Below, piece by piece: positions 19,502 to 27,611 of a stretch of 64,000 nucleotides of DNA (position 1 is the first letter of the stretch; each line of letters starts with the position of its first letter). The notes under the pieces are model-generated. The model was given only the letters and a program-made list of their open reading frames with translations, did no database searches and was not told the DNA's origin. Source of the stretch: Lautropia dentalis (GTDB lineage Bacteria; Pseudomonadota; Gammaproteobacteria; Burkholderiales; Burkholderiaceae_E); contig NZ_RRUE01000001.1 of NCBI RefSeq assembly GCF_003892345.1, positions 62,001 through 126,000 of the forward strand, given 5' to 3'. Position numbers and translations under genes: made by a program.

Positions 19502-19590
19502 GGTTGTTTATGATGTTCATCATCCCCGCCCCCTTGGCGCAGGGCCAGCAGATCCGGCATGAATGGTCGGCTGGCGCTGCCCTGTGTCAG
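19478..19590 (-). promoter_or_regulatory. Conserved upstream element of adhesin gene (copy 2)
   Basis: Matches 15789-15900 at the same spacing from the start codon, with the blocks GGCATGAATGGTCGG (19556-19570), CTGTGTCA (about 19582-19589) and TTGTTTATGATGTTCATCATCC (19504-19525). It lies partly upstream of and partly inside the first codons if the longer start at 19501 is used, which is one reason to prefer the shorter start at 19477. Confidence 0.5.
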
Positions 19591-19747
19591 ATTGTGATTT
19601 ACTGGCTTACCACATGGGGCGTGATACTGGCCAGCACATCCGCCAGTGCTTCTCTGGCGTTGGCCATGTCGTGATCGAGCTGCAGCCCGGTCCAGAAGCC
19701 GTCGGACAGGCCGAAAAAGCGGGACAGCCGCAGGCCCGTGGCCAGCT

Positions 19748-22700
19748 TCAGACCAGTGCCGGATGCTGCGCCGGATCATCCAGCGGGCTGGTGCCGTGCC
19801 AGATGTTCAGCGAGCTGGGTGCTGGTCCGGGATCAGCCGTGCCAGAGGAAGCCGTGCCGGTTGCATGGTGAGTCTCTTCCAGGCCTGGCACGTTGTCCGT
19901 GGGGGCCTGTGTCAGATCCTGCAGCGTCACACTGCGCACACTGCGCTGGCTGCCTTGCGTGGTCGGGGTGTCTCCCGGAGATTGCCCGGCACTGACCTCC
20001 CTGAAGGTCAGGGTGATCGGGTAGCCGACGAACTGGTTCCCGCTGAGCGTTTTATCGGTATGGTTGTCCTCGGGATCCTGGTCGCTGTGACGCAGGCTGG
20101 TGCCTTGCACTTGCTGGAACGTGACGGTTCCCCAGCTGTTGGTCGTGGAGTCCCAGCTCAGGCGCTGCAGCTGCTCCGTGGAGAGAATGGTGCCATTCCA
20201 GAGCAGGCCCGCGTCGGGATCGAGCTGATCCGGGTTGCTGGCGTCCCGTAGTTGCAGCGGATGCCTGTAGTTTTCGAACTCGATGATGTAGCCGCGGCTG
20301 TGACCGGGCTGGCGTCCGCCGATGTGGTCGATGAAGTAATAGTCATTGTCGCTGAAATCGTTGGCGCTGAGGTTCTGACTCTGCATCCAGGCCAGCTCGG
20401 CCGGGCTGTCGATGGACATGATTTTGCCACCCAGTGATGCGGCGTGTGCCTGCATCTGTTCCGGGGTCAGGCCGGCTTTCTGGATGAACTCGTAGGCATG
20501 GGGGCCTTCCTGGCTGGCCTGCCACCAGATGTATCGTTGACCGGTGGTTTCCTCTGCTGCCGTGATTTCAGAGAAGACCTTGAAATACCGCAACTCGCCC
20601 GGAGTCTGCGCTTCGAGTGCATCGGGCCTCATCCAGGTGATGGTGTTGTGCCCCACGGCGACGGTAGCACTGTGTGTGCCTGCCGCTGCAAGCGCGCCGA
20701 GGTCTAACGTATTTCCCGCCACCGCATGCTCATCGATGCTCACCGTATGCGTGACCTTCTGCCCCTGCGGGTCGTGCATCACGCGGTCCTGGGCGTCCAG
20801 CACCTCGAAGGTGAAGCTGCCGCCGTCGGTCTTGCTGGCGTCCCAGACGAGCTTGCCGAAGTCCTGCTGTTTGATCACGTCGTTTTTCTGGAGCTGCTGC
20901 GCCACCGTGCCGGAGCCGTTGTTGTCCCGCAGCTGCAGCGGTGAATGGCTGGTGTCCAGATCATGCGGCTGCACGATGTTGGTGATGCGGATGCTGGCAG
21001 GCTTGCGTGTGCCGTCGGTGCCGTTGAGCATGTCGGCATGGTCGGCACCGATTTTCAGCACCTGCGCGAACGGCACGTGCTGCACATCGGTTTCCTTCGT
21101 GTACACCGGTGGTGCAGGCAGCTCGTCCACGGTCACGGTCTGCAGCGGCACGCCCGGCACGGGGTTCTTGTAGTAGTCCAGCACCTCGAAGGTAAAGGTG
21201 CCGCCATCGTTGGTGGATGCATCCCAGGTGACGCGCTTCATGTCCTCTGTGGAGAGTGTCTGATTCGGGCCAATGGCACGGGGCGCATCGGGGCCGTTCG
21301 GGCCATCGCTGTCCAGCATCAGGCCTGCGCTGCCGTTTGTGGGGTTTACGCTGGTGATGCGCACGTAATAGGGCTTGCTGGTGGCATGGGCGCCCACGAA
21401 GGTCTTTTCCGGCAGCGTCAGTGTGCCGTCGTAGGGAACGAACTGGACGGGCTGGGAGGCCGGATAGTTTGGGTTTTCCCCGGCTTCCCGCACGGTTACG
21501 GTCTGCGCCTGCATGCCCGGAATCATCTGGCCGTCGGTGTCCAGCGGTGTGAACGTGAAGCTTCCGCCGTGGTTGTGGGCGCTGTCCCAGTGCAGACTGC
21601 CGAATTCTCCGGGCTGAATCACATCCCCGTCGTTCAGATAGACCTTCTTGCCGCCTCGCAGCACATAGACGGGGGCATGCCCCGGCGTGGTGCCATCGGC
21701 CTCGGTGTAGCTGTCGAAGCGAATGGCGGCCGGGGCCCGCTCATGCTGGCTGCCTTCCACCACGGAGGCGTCGAGTGGGGTGCCGGTGGCGCGTTTCACG
21801 CTGACCGGTGCGTCAGACGAATAATCCGGATGTACCCGTCCCTCCGAGATGGTGATGGTCTTCTGCACCTCGCTGCCATCGGCGTTCAGGATGGGCTGGC
21901 GGCTGCTGTCCAGGGCCGTGAAGGTGAAGGTACCGCCGTTGTTGACATCGGCATGCCAGGTCAGGTCATGGGCGCTGGCCAGCCCCAGCACCTTGCCGGC
22001 ACCGATGTTTTCCGTGTTGCCATTGACGGTGAGCGTCAGGGCTTCGCTGCTGGTGCTGGGGTCGGCTGGCGAGACGCTGTCGATGCGGATGTAGGCCGGT
22101 TTGCTGGTGCCGGTTCCGTCCAGCAGGCTCTGGTAGGTGCTGCGGAAATCCACGGTGCCGTCGTGCTGGACCCGGGCCGTCATGCTGGCAGGGTATTCGG
22201 GTGCAACGGGAGATTCCGACACATCGATGACGCGGACCGCGGGCTGGTAGGGTTTTTTCTGGATTTCCACGCCCTGTTCATCCAGCGCGGTAAAGCGGAT
22301 GCGGCCGCCATCATTGTGGCTGGCATCCCAGCGCACCTGGTCGAATTCACTGGCCTGTACCGTGCTGTTTGTGGCAAGGTCCACCCGAACGCCATTGCGC
22401 AGCACATACAGGCCGGGCTGTGCCCCGGCACCGCCGCGTGCTTCGATGCTGTCGATGCGAATCTGTGCCGGCGCAGGGTAGCTGGCCTCGTCGTTGCCGC
22501 GGAAGGCCGTGGCATCCACCACCACGTCGGTCTGGTCGTGCGTGGCCCGCGGCCGGATGGTGTCGGGCTCGTAATATGGCGTTTTGGGCAGTTCGTGAAT
22601 GGCAATGGTGTGTGTCACCGGCAGCCCGTCGGTGCCAACGACCGGAATCTGGTCGGCATCCAGCGCCAGCACGCGGAAGGTGCCGCCATCGTTGAGACTG

Positions 22701-25700
22701 GCGTTCCAGCTCAGCTTGCCGGCGTGTTCGGCAGCAATGGTGTCGCCGTCGTGCAGTACCCGGTTGGCCTGGCCCGGTACGCCGGTCAGCATCAGCGAGC
22801 GGTCGCTGCGGGCGTTGGCTGGCGCCAGGTCCATGATCATGAAATACGCGGCACGGTGCCCGTCGTCATTGCCCAGCAGCATGCTGACGGCTGCGGGGGT
22901 GTTCAGCGGGTGATTGTTTTCACCGGCCACGTCGAAGCGGGTGGTATTGCCATTTTCGCCGCTGTTGCCGGTGTAGGTGGGGGCCACCGGCGACTCGTGC
23001 ACGGTCATGGTCTGCGGGCCGGATCCGGTGATGGGGTTGCCGTCGCGGTCCAGCGCCTGGAAGGAGAAGCTGCCGCCCCCGTTGCCGGCTGCGTTCCAGC
23101 CCAGCCGGCCAAAATCGGCAGCGCTGATGGTCTGGCCCACCGCAACCGGCGTGGGCGCTGCGCCACCGTCACCGCCGGCATCCAGCTGCAGGCCGTGGGC
23201 CGCGTCGCCGGAGGGTTCCTTCGGATCGATGGCCGTGATGCGCACCTGCGCGGGCGCCCTGCCGGGTGTTTTGCCGCTGAAGATTTCTGCACCCAGCATG
23301 GCCGTCTGGTCATGGCCCACCACCACCATCTCGCGCGGATCGGCGTAGTCGGGGATGGCTGGCGCTTCCTGAACCGTGATCGTCCGGGTGAGCGGATTGC
23401 CCTGGTCATCCAGATAGGCAAGCCCGTCAGGGTCGGCCACGACGAACGTGACGCTGCCGCCTTCGTTGACCGAGGCGTCCCAGACCAGTTTGCCGAAATC
23501 GGCTGCGGGAATGATGTCCCGGACGGCCAAGGGTTTCAGGCTGCCATCGTCCTGACGCAGCAGCAGGCTGCCGGCCGCCTGTGCCCCGCTGCCCGCCGCA
23601 CTGATGTCCTGAATGCCGATCATGCCCGGCGACAGCGTGCGGTCGGCGCCGGCAAACAGCTCGCGAGCCAGATCATGCTGCTGGTCGTGCGGCACGGTGA
23701 CGATGCCGGGTGCGCCGGCGTAGTCCGGCGACTGCGGTGATTCGTGTACCGTGACGGTCCGTTCTTCTGCGCCCGGAATGTCGTGCTGGTGACGGTCCAG
23801 CGGCTGGAAGCTGAAGCTGCCCCCATGATTGCGTGACGAATACCAGCGCAGCCGGTCGAAATCCTCGCGGCTGATGATCTGGCCTTCCTGAACGACGCCG
23901 CCGGGCGTTGCACTGCCCGGTTTTTCGTCCATGACCAGGGCACCCGGATGGTCCGGGTCTTCATCGCGGGGATTTATGTGGGTGATCCGGACGAATGCAG
24001 GGCCATTTTCGGGGACGCGGCCGGTGAACACCAGGGTCTGCACGCTGGCGTCTTCCTGCCAGCCCGTCACCAGCGCGCCGAGTTCTTCGTCGTAGCTGGG
24101 GGCGACGGGAGACTCGTGCACCGCGATGGTCTGCCGGACGGGCTGGTTATCGGACGTGAGAATGGGCTGGTCCTGGTCGTCCAGCGCCGTGAAGCGAAAG
24201 GTGCCGCCGTCGTTGCCGGCCCCGGCGTCCCAGCGGATCCGGCCGAAATCGGCAGCGTCGACGGTGCTGTCCACCGTCAGCGGTTCGCGCTGGCCGTCCC
24301 GCTCGATGTACAGGATGGTGGACGGGGTCGTGGCGGTGTCCGGTTCGCCGGTACGGTCGGGGCGAATGTCGTCGATGCGGATGCGTGCCGGCGCGTTGGC
24401 AGGCACGCTGCCCTCGATCAGGCTGGCCCCGATGGTCCCCACGGCATCGTGCGCCACCCGTACCGGGGCATTGCTGTCGTATTGGGGCGCCGCCGGTGAT
24501 TCCTGCACCTGGATGGTCCGCGGGTCGGCACCGCGAATTTCCAGCTGGTTGGCGTCCAGTGGCGTGAACAGAAAACTGCCGCCCCGGTTGCCGGCCGCAT
24601 TCCAGATCAGTTGGGCAAACCGGGCCGCCGGGATGATCTGTCCTTCGGTGACGGGTTCGCCGTCGACTCCGGCTCCCAGCAGCAGGGGCGGGGTGCCGGC
24701 TGGATCATCGCCGTCCGGCTGGATGTTGCTGATGCGGATGAACGCCGGTGCGTGTTCCGGGCTGGTGCCGCTGAACAGCGTGTCGGGCAGCGCCAGCGTA
24801 CCCTCCCAGGCCACCCGCTGGACAGGCTGATCGCTGGGGTACGCGGGGGGCTGCGGCGATTCGTACATGTGGATGACGGCCGGCCGGGCTCCCTCGATGG
24901 GGTTGCCGCGCTCATCCAGTGGGGTGAAGCGGAATGTGCCACCGTCGTTGTGCCGTGCGTCCCAGTGCAGGGTGCCCAGACGGTCCCAGGGAATGATCTC
25001 TCCCGGTTTGACCGGCACGGACGTTTGGTCGGCGTGGTTGTATTTCACCAGGCCGATGCCGCTGCCGTCCGGCCCCTTCGTATCGATGCTGTCGATGCGA
25101 ATGCCGTGCCTGGGCTGATGCGCCGGATCGTTGCCCAGCAGTGCGGCATGGGTGATGGTCGCCAGGGTGTCATGCAAGACGAACAGGGTTACCTGCTCCG
25201 GGTAGGCTGGCGGCTGCGGTGATTCGTACAGCGGCAGGATCTGCGGTGTGGCGCCGCCCACGGGCGTGCCGCTGGCGTCGCTTGCCACGAACCGGAGCAC
25301 GCCGCCGGCATTGCCTTCGGTGCTCCAGTACACGCGGTCGAGATCCGCGCGTGCAATGACGGCACCTGCTTCCAGCTTCGTGGCGGGTGATCCGTCGGTG
25401 CCGCGCAGCCAGAGTCCTGCACCACCGGTGGTGCTGGCAGGGTCGGCGTCCTTGGCGCCGGCGTGCTGAACGAGCACGTAGTCCACGGTCTTGCCACCCG
25501 GGTCGCGGCCGAGCAGGGCGGCGCCCAGTGTGCGTTCACCGTTGTAGGCCACCGGCAGCGGGTCGAGTGTGACGTTGGGCTTCAGGGGCTCGGGGGCTGG
25601 CTCCGGTGCCGGCTGTGGCGCGGGAACCGGGGCTGGGGCGGGTTCGGGCGCAGGCTCTGGCGAGGGAACGGGAGCAGGAACCGGCACGGGCTCGGGTGTG

Positions 25701-26602
25701 GATGGGGGCTCCGGTGCCGGTGCAGGTGTCGGTACGGGCGCTGGCTCGGGGGCTGGCTGCGGAGCAGGTGAGGGGTGGGGCGCGGGTTCCGGTTGCGGTG
25801 CGGGGGCCGGAGATGGTTGAGGGGCCGGCTGCGGCGCAGGGGCCGGTGAGGGCCGTGGTGCGGGTTCCGGTTCGGGCTGGGGCGTCGGCGTGATATCTGC
25901 CGGGTTGTCGTTGCCACGCGTATTGCGTCCGTCCAGGGCCAGTCTGGCCGCAGGCGAAGTGCCCATGCCGGCGCCCTGGCCATGGGACACCACGGCAATG
26001 CCACCGGCCAGCACCGCAGCACCGGCTGCAATGGCCACCGGGCTGAAGGCATAGGGGGCGCCGGCCGTGCTGGCCAGAATGACCTCGGAAGCAGCGCCCG
26101 CCGCGGCCGTCTCCGCCGGTGCCACGGCAGCAATGGTGGGCAGGGTGCTGATGCTGCTTCCGGCTGCGGCGGCCGGGAGCGAGCTGACACTGCCCTGAGT
26201 GGCGACGGCTGACACCGAACCGCCAGCCCCCGTTTGCACGGCAGCGGTCATGCCCGCCGGGGCCGCCTGTCCGGCCGGTGCCAGGGCGGCTGCATCGGCC
26301 AGCCCCGGCAGCCCGTCAGCGGTGCCGGCCAGAGGGTTCAAACCTTCCGGGGGCAGCAGCGCCACACACTGGTGCGGGCTGTCTTCGTACAGAACCGGTT
26401 CCAGATAATCCGGCAGGGCACCCTGTTGCTGTTTCAGTGCCGCCAACAGCTCTTCTTCCGTGCCATCCAGCATTTCCTGCGGCAGCCGTGCACCCTGCGG
26501 CGCTGGCCTGACGGGCAGCCTGGCCCGGCCGGCATGTCCGGTGCGGGTAGAGGCATCAGGGGCAGAGGCAGGCGTGGATGATGAGTGGTTCTGCGGCATC
26601 AT
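19748..26602 (-). CDS. Giant repeat adhesin with 13 tandem domains and C-terminal lectin-like domain (2284 aa)
   Basis: Largest gene of the window. Order: polar N terminus, an Ala/Gly-rich segment with the family hydrophobic motif (YAFSPVAIAAGAAVLAGG, about residues 180-205), a Pro-rich rod made of PAPQP/PEPAP units (about 240-343), thirteen ~105-aa repeats (about 345-1990) each with a W-(D/N)-A..N.GG(T/S)F.F core and a terminal ESP..P.Y, then a C-type-lectin-like domain (about 2010-2150: MQAHAASLGGKIMSIDSPAEL...RGYIIEFENYRHPL), and a tail ending LDDPAQHPALV. Most repeats carry RID or RI near the middle, as in tandem-95 repeats. Likely a long extended surface fibre; ligand unknown. No Sec signal. 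A second ATG lies one codon downstream. No frameshift is seen over 6.8 kb, so it is under selection. Confidence 0.88.
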   Translation of the reverse strand: MMPQNHSSSTPASAPDASTRTGHAGRARLPVRPAPQGARLPQEMLDGTEEELLAALKQQQGALPDYLEPVLYEDSPHQCVALLPPEGLNPLAGTADGLPGLADAAALAPAGQAAPAGMTAAVQTGAGGSVSAVATQGSVSSLPAAAAGSSISTLPTIAAVAPAETAAAGAASEVILASTAGAPYAFSPVAIAAGAAVLAGGIAVVSHGQGAGMGTSPAARLALDGRNTRGNDNPADITPTPQPEPEPAPRPSPAPAPQPAPQPSPAPAPQPEPAPHPSPAPQPAPEPAPVPTPAPAPEPPSTPEPVPVPAPVPSPEPAPEPAPAPVPAPQPAPEPAPEPLKPNVTLDPLPVAYNGERTLGAALLGRDPGGKTVDYVLVQHAGAKDADPASTTGGAGLWLRGTDGSPATKLEAGAVIARADLDRVYWSTEGNAGGVLRFVASDASGTPVGGATPQILPLYESPQPPAYPEQVTLFVLHDTLATITHAALLGNDPAHQPRHGIRIDSIDTKGPDGSGIGLVKYNHADQTSVPVKPGEIIPWDRLGTLHWDARHNDGGTFRFTPLDERGNPIEGARPAVIHMYESPQPPAYPSDQPVQRVAWEGTLALPDTLFSGTSPEHAPAFIRISNIQPDGDDPAGTPPLLLGAGVDGEPVTEGQIIPAARFAQLIWNAAGNRGGSFLFTPLDANQLEIRGADPRTIQVQESPAAPQYDSNAPVRVAHDAVGTIGASLIEGSVPANAPARIRIDDIRPDRTGEPDTATTPSTILYIERDGQREPLTVDSTVDAADFGRIRWDAGAGNDGGTFRFTALDDQDQPILTSDNQPVRQTIAVHESPVAPSYDEELGALVTGWQEDASVQTLVFTGRVPENGPAFVRITHINPRDEDPDHPGALVMDEKPGSATPGGVVQEGQIISREDFDRLRWYSSRNHGGSFSFQPLDRHQHDIPGAEERTVTVHESPQSPDYAGAPGIVTVPHDQQHDLARELFAGADRTLSPGMIGIQDISAAGSGAQAAGSLLLRQDDGSLKPLAVRDIIPAADFGKLVWDASVNEGGSVTFVVADPDGLAYLDDQGNPLTRTITVQEAPAIPDYADPREMVVVGHDQTAMLGAEIFSGKTPGRAPAQVRITAIDPKEPSGDAAHGLQLDAGGDGGAAPTPVAVGQTISAADFGRLGWNAAGNGGGSFSFQALDRDGNPITGSGPQTMTVHESPVAPTYTGNSGENGNTTRFDVAGENNHPLNTPAAVSMLLGNDDGHRAAYFMIMDLAPANARSDRSLMLTGVPGQANRVLHDGDTIAAEHAGKLSWNASLNDGGTFRVLALDADQIPVVGTDGLPVTHTIAIHELPKTPYYEPDTIRPRATHDQTDVVVDATAFRGNDEASYPAPAQIRIDSIEARGGAGAQPGLYVLRNGVRVDLATNSTVQASEFDQVRWDASHNDGGRIRFTALDEQGVEIQKKPYQPAVRVIDVSESPVAPEYPASMTARVQHDGTVDFRSTYQSLLDGTGTSKPAYIRIDSVSPADPSTSSEALTLTVNGNTENIGAGKVLGLASAHDLTWHADVNNGGTFTFTALDSSRQPILNADGSEVQKTITISEGRVHPDYSSDAPVSVKRATGTPLDASVVEGSQHERAPAAIRFDSYTEADGTTPGHAPVYVLRGGKKVYLNDGDVIQPGEFGSLHWDSAHNHGGSFTFTPLDTDGQMIPGMQAQTVTVREAGENPNYPASQPVQFVPYDGTLTLPEKTFVGAHATSKPYYVRITSVNPTNGSAGLMLDSDGPNGPDAPRAIGPNQTLSTEDMKRVTWDASTNDGGTFTFEVLDYYKNPVPGVPLQTVTVDELPAPPVYTKETDVQHVPFAQVLKIGADHADMLNGTDGTRKPASIRITNIVQPHDLDTSHSPLQLRDNNGSGTVAQQLQKNDVIKQQDFGKLVWDASKTDGGSFTFEVLDAQDRVMHDPQGQKVTHTVSIDEHAVAGNTLDLGALAAAGTHSATVAVGHNTITWMRPDALEAQTPGELRYFKVFSEITAAEETTGQRYIWWQASQEGPHAYEFIQKAGLTPEQMQAHAASLGGKIMSIDSPAELAWMQSQNLSANDFSDNDYYFIDHIGGRQPGHSRGYIIEFENYRHPLQLRDASNPDQLDPDAGLLWNGTILSTEQLQRLSWDSTTNSWGTVTFQQVQGTSLRHSDQDPEDNHTDKTLSGNQFVGYPITLTFREVSAGQSPGDTPTTQGSQRSVRSVTLQDLTQAPTDNVPGLEETHHATGTASSGTADPGPAPSSLNIWHGTSPLDDPAQHPALV

Positions 26603-26704
26603 GATGTGAACGGCAAGGCAAGTCCATGGTCACGGTGTCCGATCGTCCGGGTTTTGCCCACGCCCCGGTAGTGGCCCGGGTACGGGCGGCATGTGACGCC
26701 CGTC

Positions 26705-26733
26705 CAGCGCCCGGGTGCGCCGTGGGTGTTGGG
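26705..26733 (+). repeat. 29-bp direct repeat flanking the toxin-antitoxin module (left copy)
   Basis: Reads CAGCGCCCGGGTGCGCC then GTGGGTGTTGGG. The same sequence with one substitution (G to A) recurs at 27545-27573, just after the toxin stop. The pair frames the toxin-antitoxin genes at an 840-bp period. Confidence 0.75.
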
Positions 26734-26749
26734 TGGAGGCAACGGTACG

Positions 26750-26875
26750 GGCGAGGGACGGGGGCGCGGGAGGGGCAGGAGCCGGCAGGGAATGCGGGGT
26801 GGGGAAGGAAGGGCAGGGGAGGAAGAGCAGGAAGGCAGGGAAGCAGGGAAGCAGGCAGGAAAGCGGACAGGCAGT
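26750..26875 (+). repeat. Purine-rich low-complexity tract
   Basis: A stretch dominated by G and A on the plus strand, with short iterations such as GGGAAGCAGGGAAGCAGGCAGGAAAG. It lies between the giant adhesin start and the antitoxin promoter. No coding content. It could form triplex or unusual DNA structure and may vary by slippage. Confidence 0.6.
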
Positions 26876-26936
26876 GCCGGGTTGTGGCAGATACACATGT
26901 TATGATGCACTTATCCTGTAACACATCGAGGCCCAG

Positions 26937-27224
26937 ATGACGGACGCAACCTTCACCTTTCGTGTGGATGAGTCCCTGAAGGCAGATTTCACGGCAGCCG
27001 CTCGGGGGCTGGATCGCACCGGCGCCCAGCTGCTGCGCGATTTCATGCGTGATTTCGTGCGCCAGCAGCAGGAAAAACAGGCTTATGACGCCTGGTTCCG
27101 GCGGGAAGTGCAGGCCGGGCTGGATGACGTGAGTGCCGGGCGCCTGCTGTCGGCAGATGAGGTGGAAGCGCGCTTTGCTGCGAGGCGGGCAGAGGTTCAG
27201 CGACGCGGCCAGAAAACACCATGA
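26937..27224 (+). CDS. Type II antitoxin, RelB/DinJ-like (ribbon-helix-helix)
   Basis: 95 aa. The N terminus TFTFRVDESLKADFTAAARGLDRTGAQLLRDFM fits the ribbon-helix-helix DNA-binding fold of RelB/DinJ-type antitoxins; the acidic, helical C-terminal part (about 45-95) would wrap the toxin. GAGG stands 5 bases before the ATG. A TATGAT at 26901-26906 is a candidate -10 box. The stop overlaps the toxin start by 4 bp (ATGA), typical of translational coupling. Such antitoxins usually repress their own operon together with the toxin. Confidence 0.85.
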   Translation: MTDATFTFRVDESLKADFTAAARGLDRTGAQLLRDFMRDFVRQQQEKQAYDAWFRREVQAGLDDVSAGRLLSADEVEARFAARRAEVQRRGQKTP

Positions 27225-27544
27225 AACTCTGGTGGACGGAGCGCGCCGTTCTGGACCGGGATGCCATTTTTGATTTCATCAGTGCCGACAGTTCGCGCGC
27301 AGCGGTGGAGACCGACGAGCGTTTTGCAAAACAGGCTGGGCTGTTGACCACACAGCCGGGGCTTGGGCGTATCAGCCGGGTGAAGGGACTGAGGGAGCTG
27401 GTAGTCGGTAACTACATCCTTGTCTATCAGGTCGTTGACCAGGATATCTACGTCATCCGTGTTCTGCATGGTGCGCAGGACTGGGGTGCATGGTCTGTGA
27501 AGACCATGCATGAGCCTCTCGCAAACTACGGTCGCGAACGCTGA
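27221..27544 (+). CDS. Type II toxin, RelE/ParE superfamily
   Basis: 107 aa. The sequence follows the ParE/RelE pattern: WWTERAVLDRDAIFDFI, then ...QPGLGRISRVKGLRELVVGNYILVYQV, then YVIRVLHGAQDW. The REL-V...YILVYQV core and the C-terminal H-G-A-Q-D-W are diagnostic. ParE-branch members poison gyrase and RelE-branch members cleave mRNA on the ribosome; the sequence looks closer to ParE, but the activity is not decided. Directly coupled to the antitoxin gene upstream. The pair lies inside the adhesin island between 29-bp direct repeats, which suggests acquisition as a cassette. Confidence 0.88.
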   Translation: MKLWWTERAVLDRDAIFDFISADSSRAAVETDERFAKQAGLLTTQPGLGRISRVKGLRELVVGNYILVYQVVDQDIYVIRVLHGAQDWGAWSVKTMHEPLANYGRER

Positions 27545-27573
27545 CAGCGCCCGGATGCGCCGTGGGTGTTGGG
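27545..27573 (+). repeat. 29-bp direct repeat flanking the toxin-antitoxin module (right copy)
   Basis: Second copy of the repeat at 26705-26733 with one mismatch. It begins 1 bp after the toxin stop codon. Confidence 0.75.
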
Positions 27574-27611
27574 GGCATGGAACGACCCATGGGCATGACA
27601 GGGGCAGTCAG

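Noticed and set aside
20945-23740. 931-codon plus-strand open frame inside the giant adhesin
   Set aside because: Antisense shadow of the repeats; its own apparent repeats simply mirror the tandem domains of the real gene.
19748-26602. CRISPR-like or other spaced repeat array
   Set aside because: The periodic signal comes from ~105-codon protein repeats that vary throughout; there are no short identical repeats with unique spacers.
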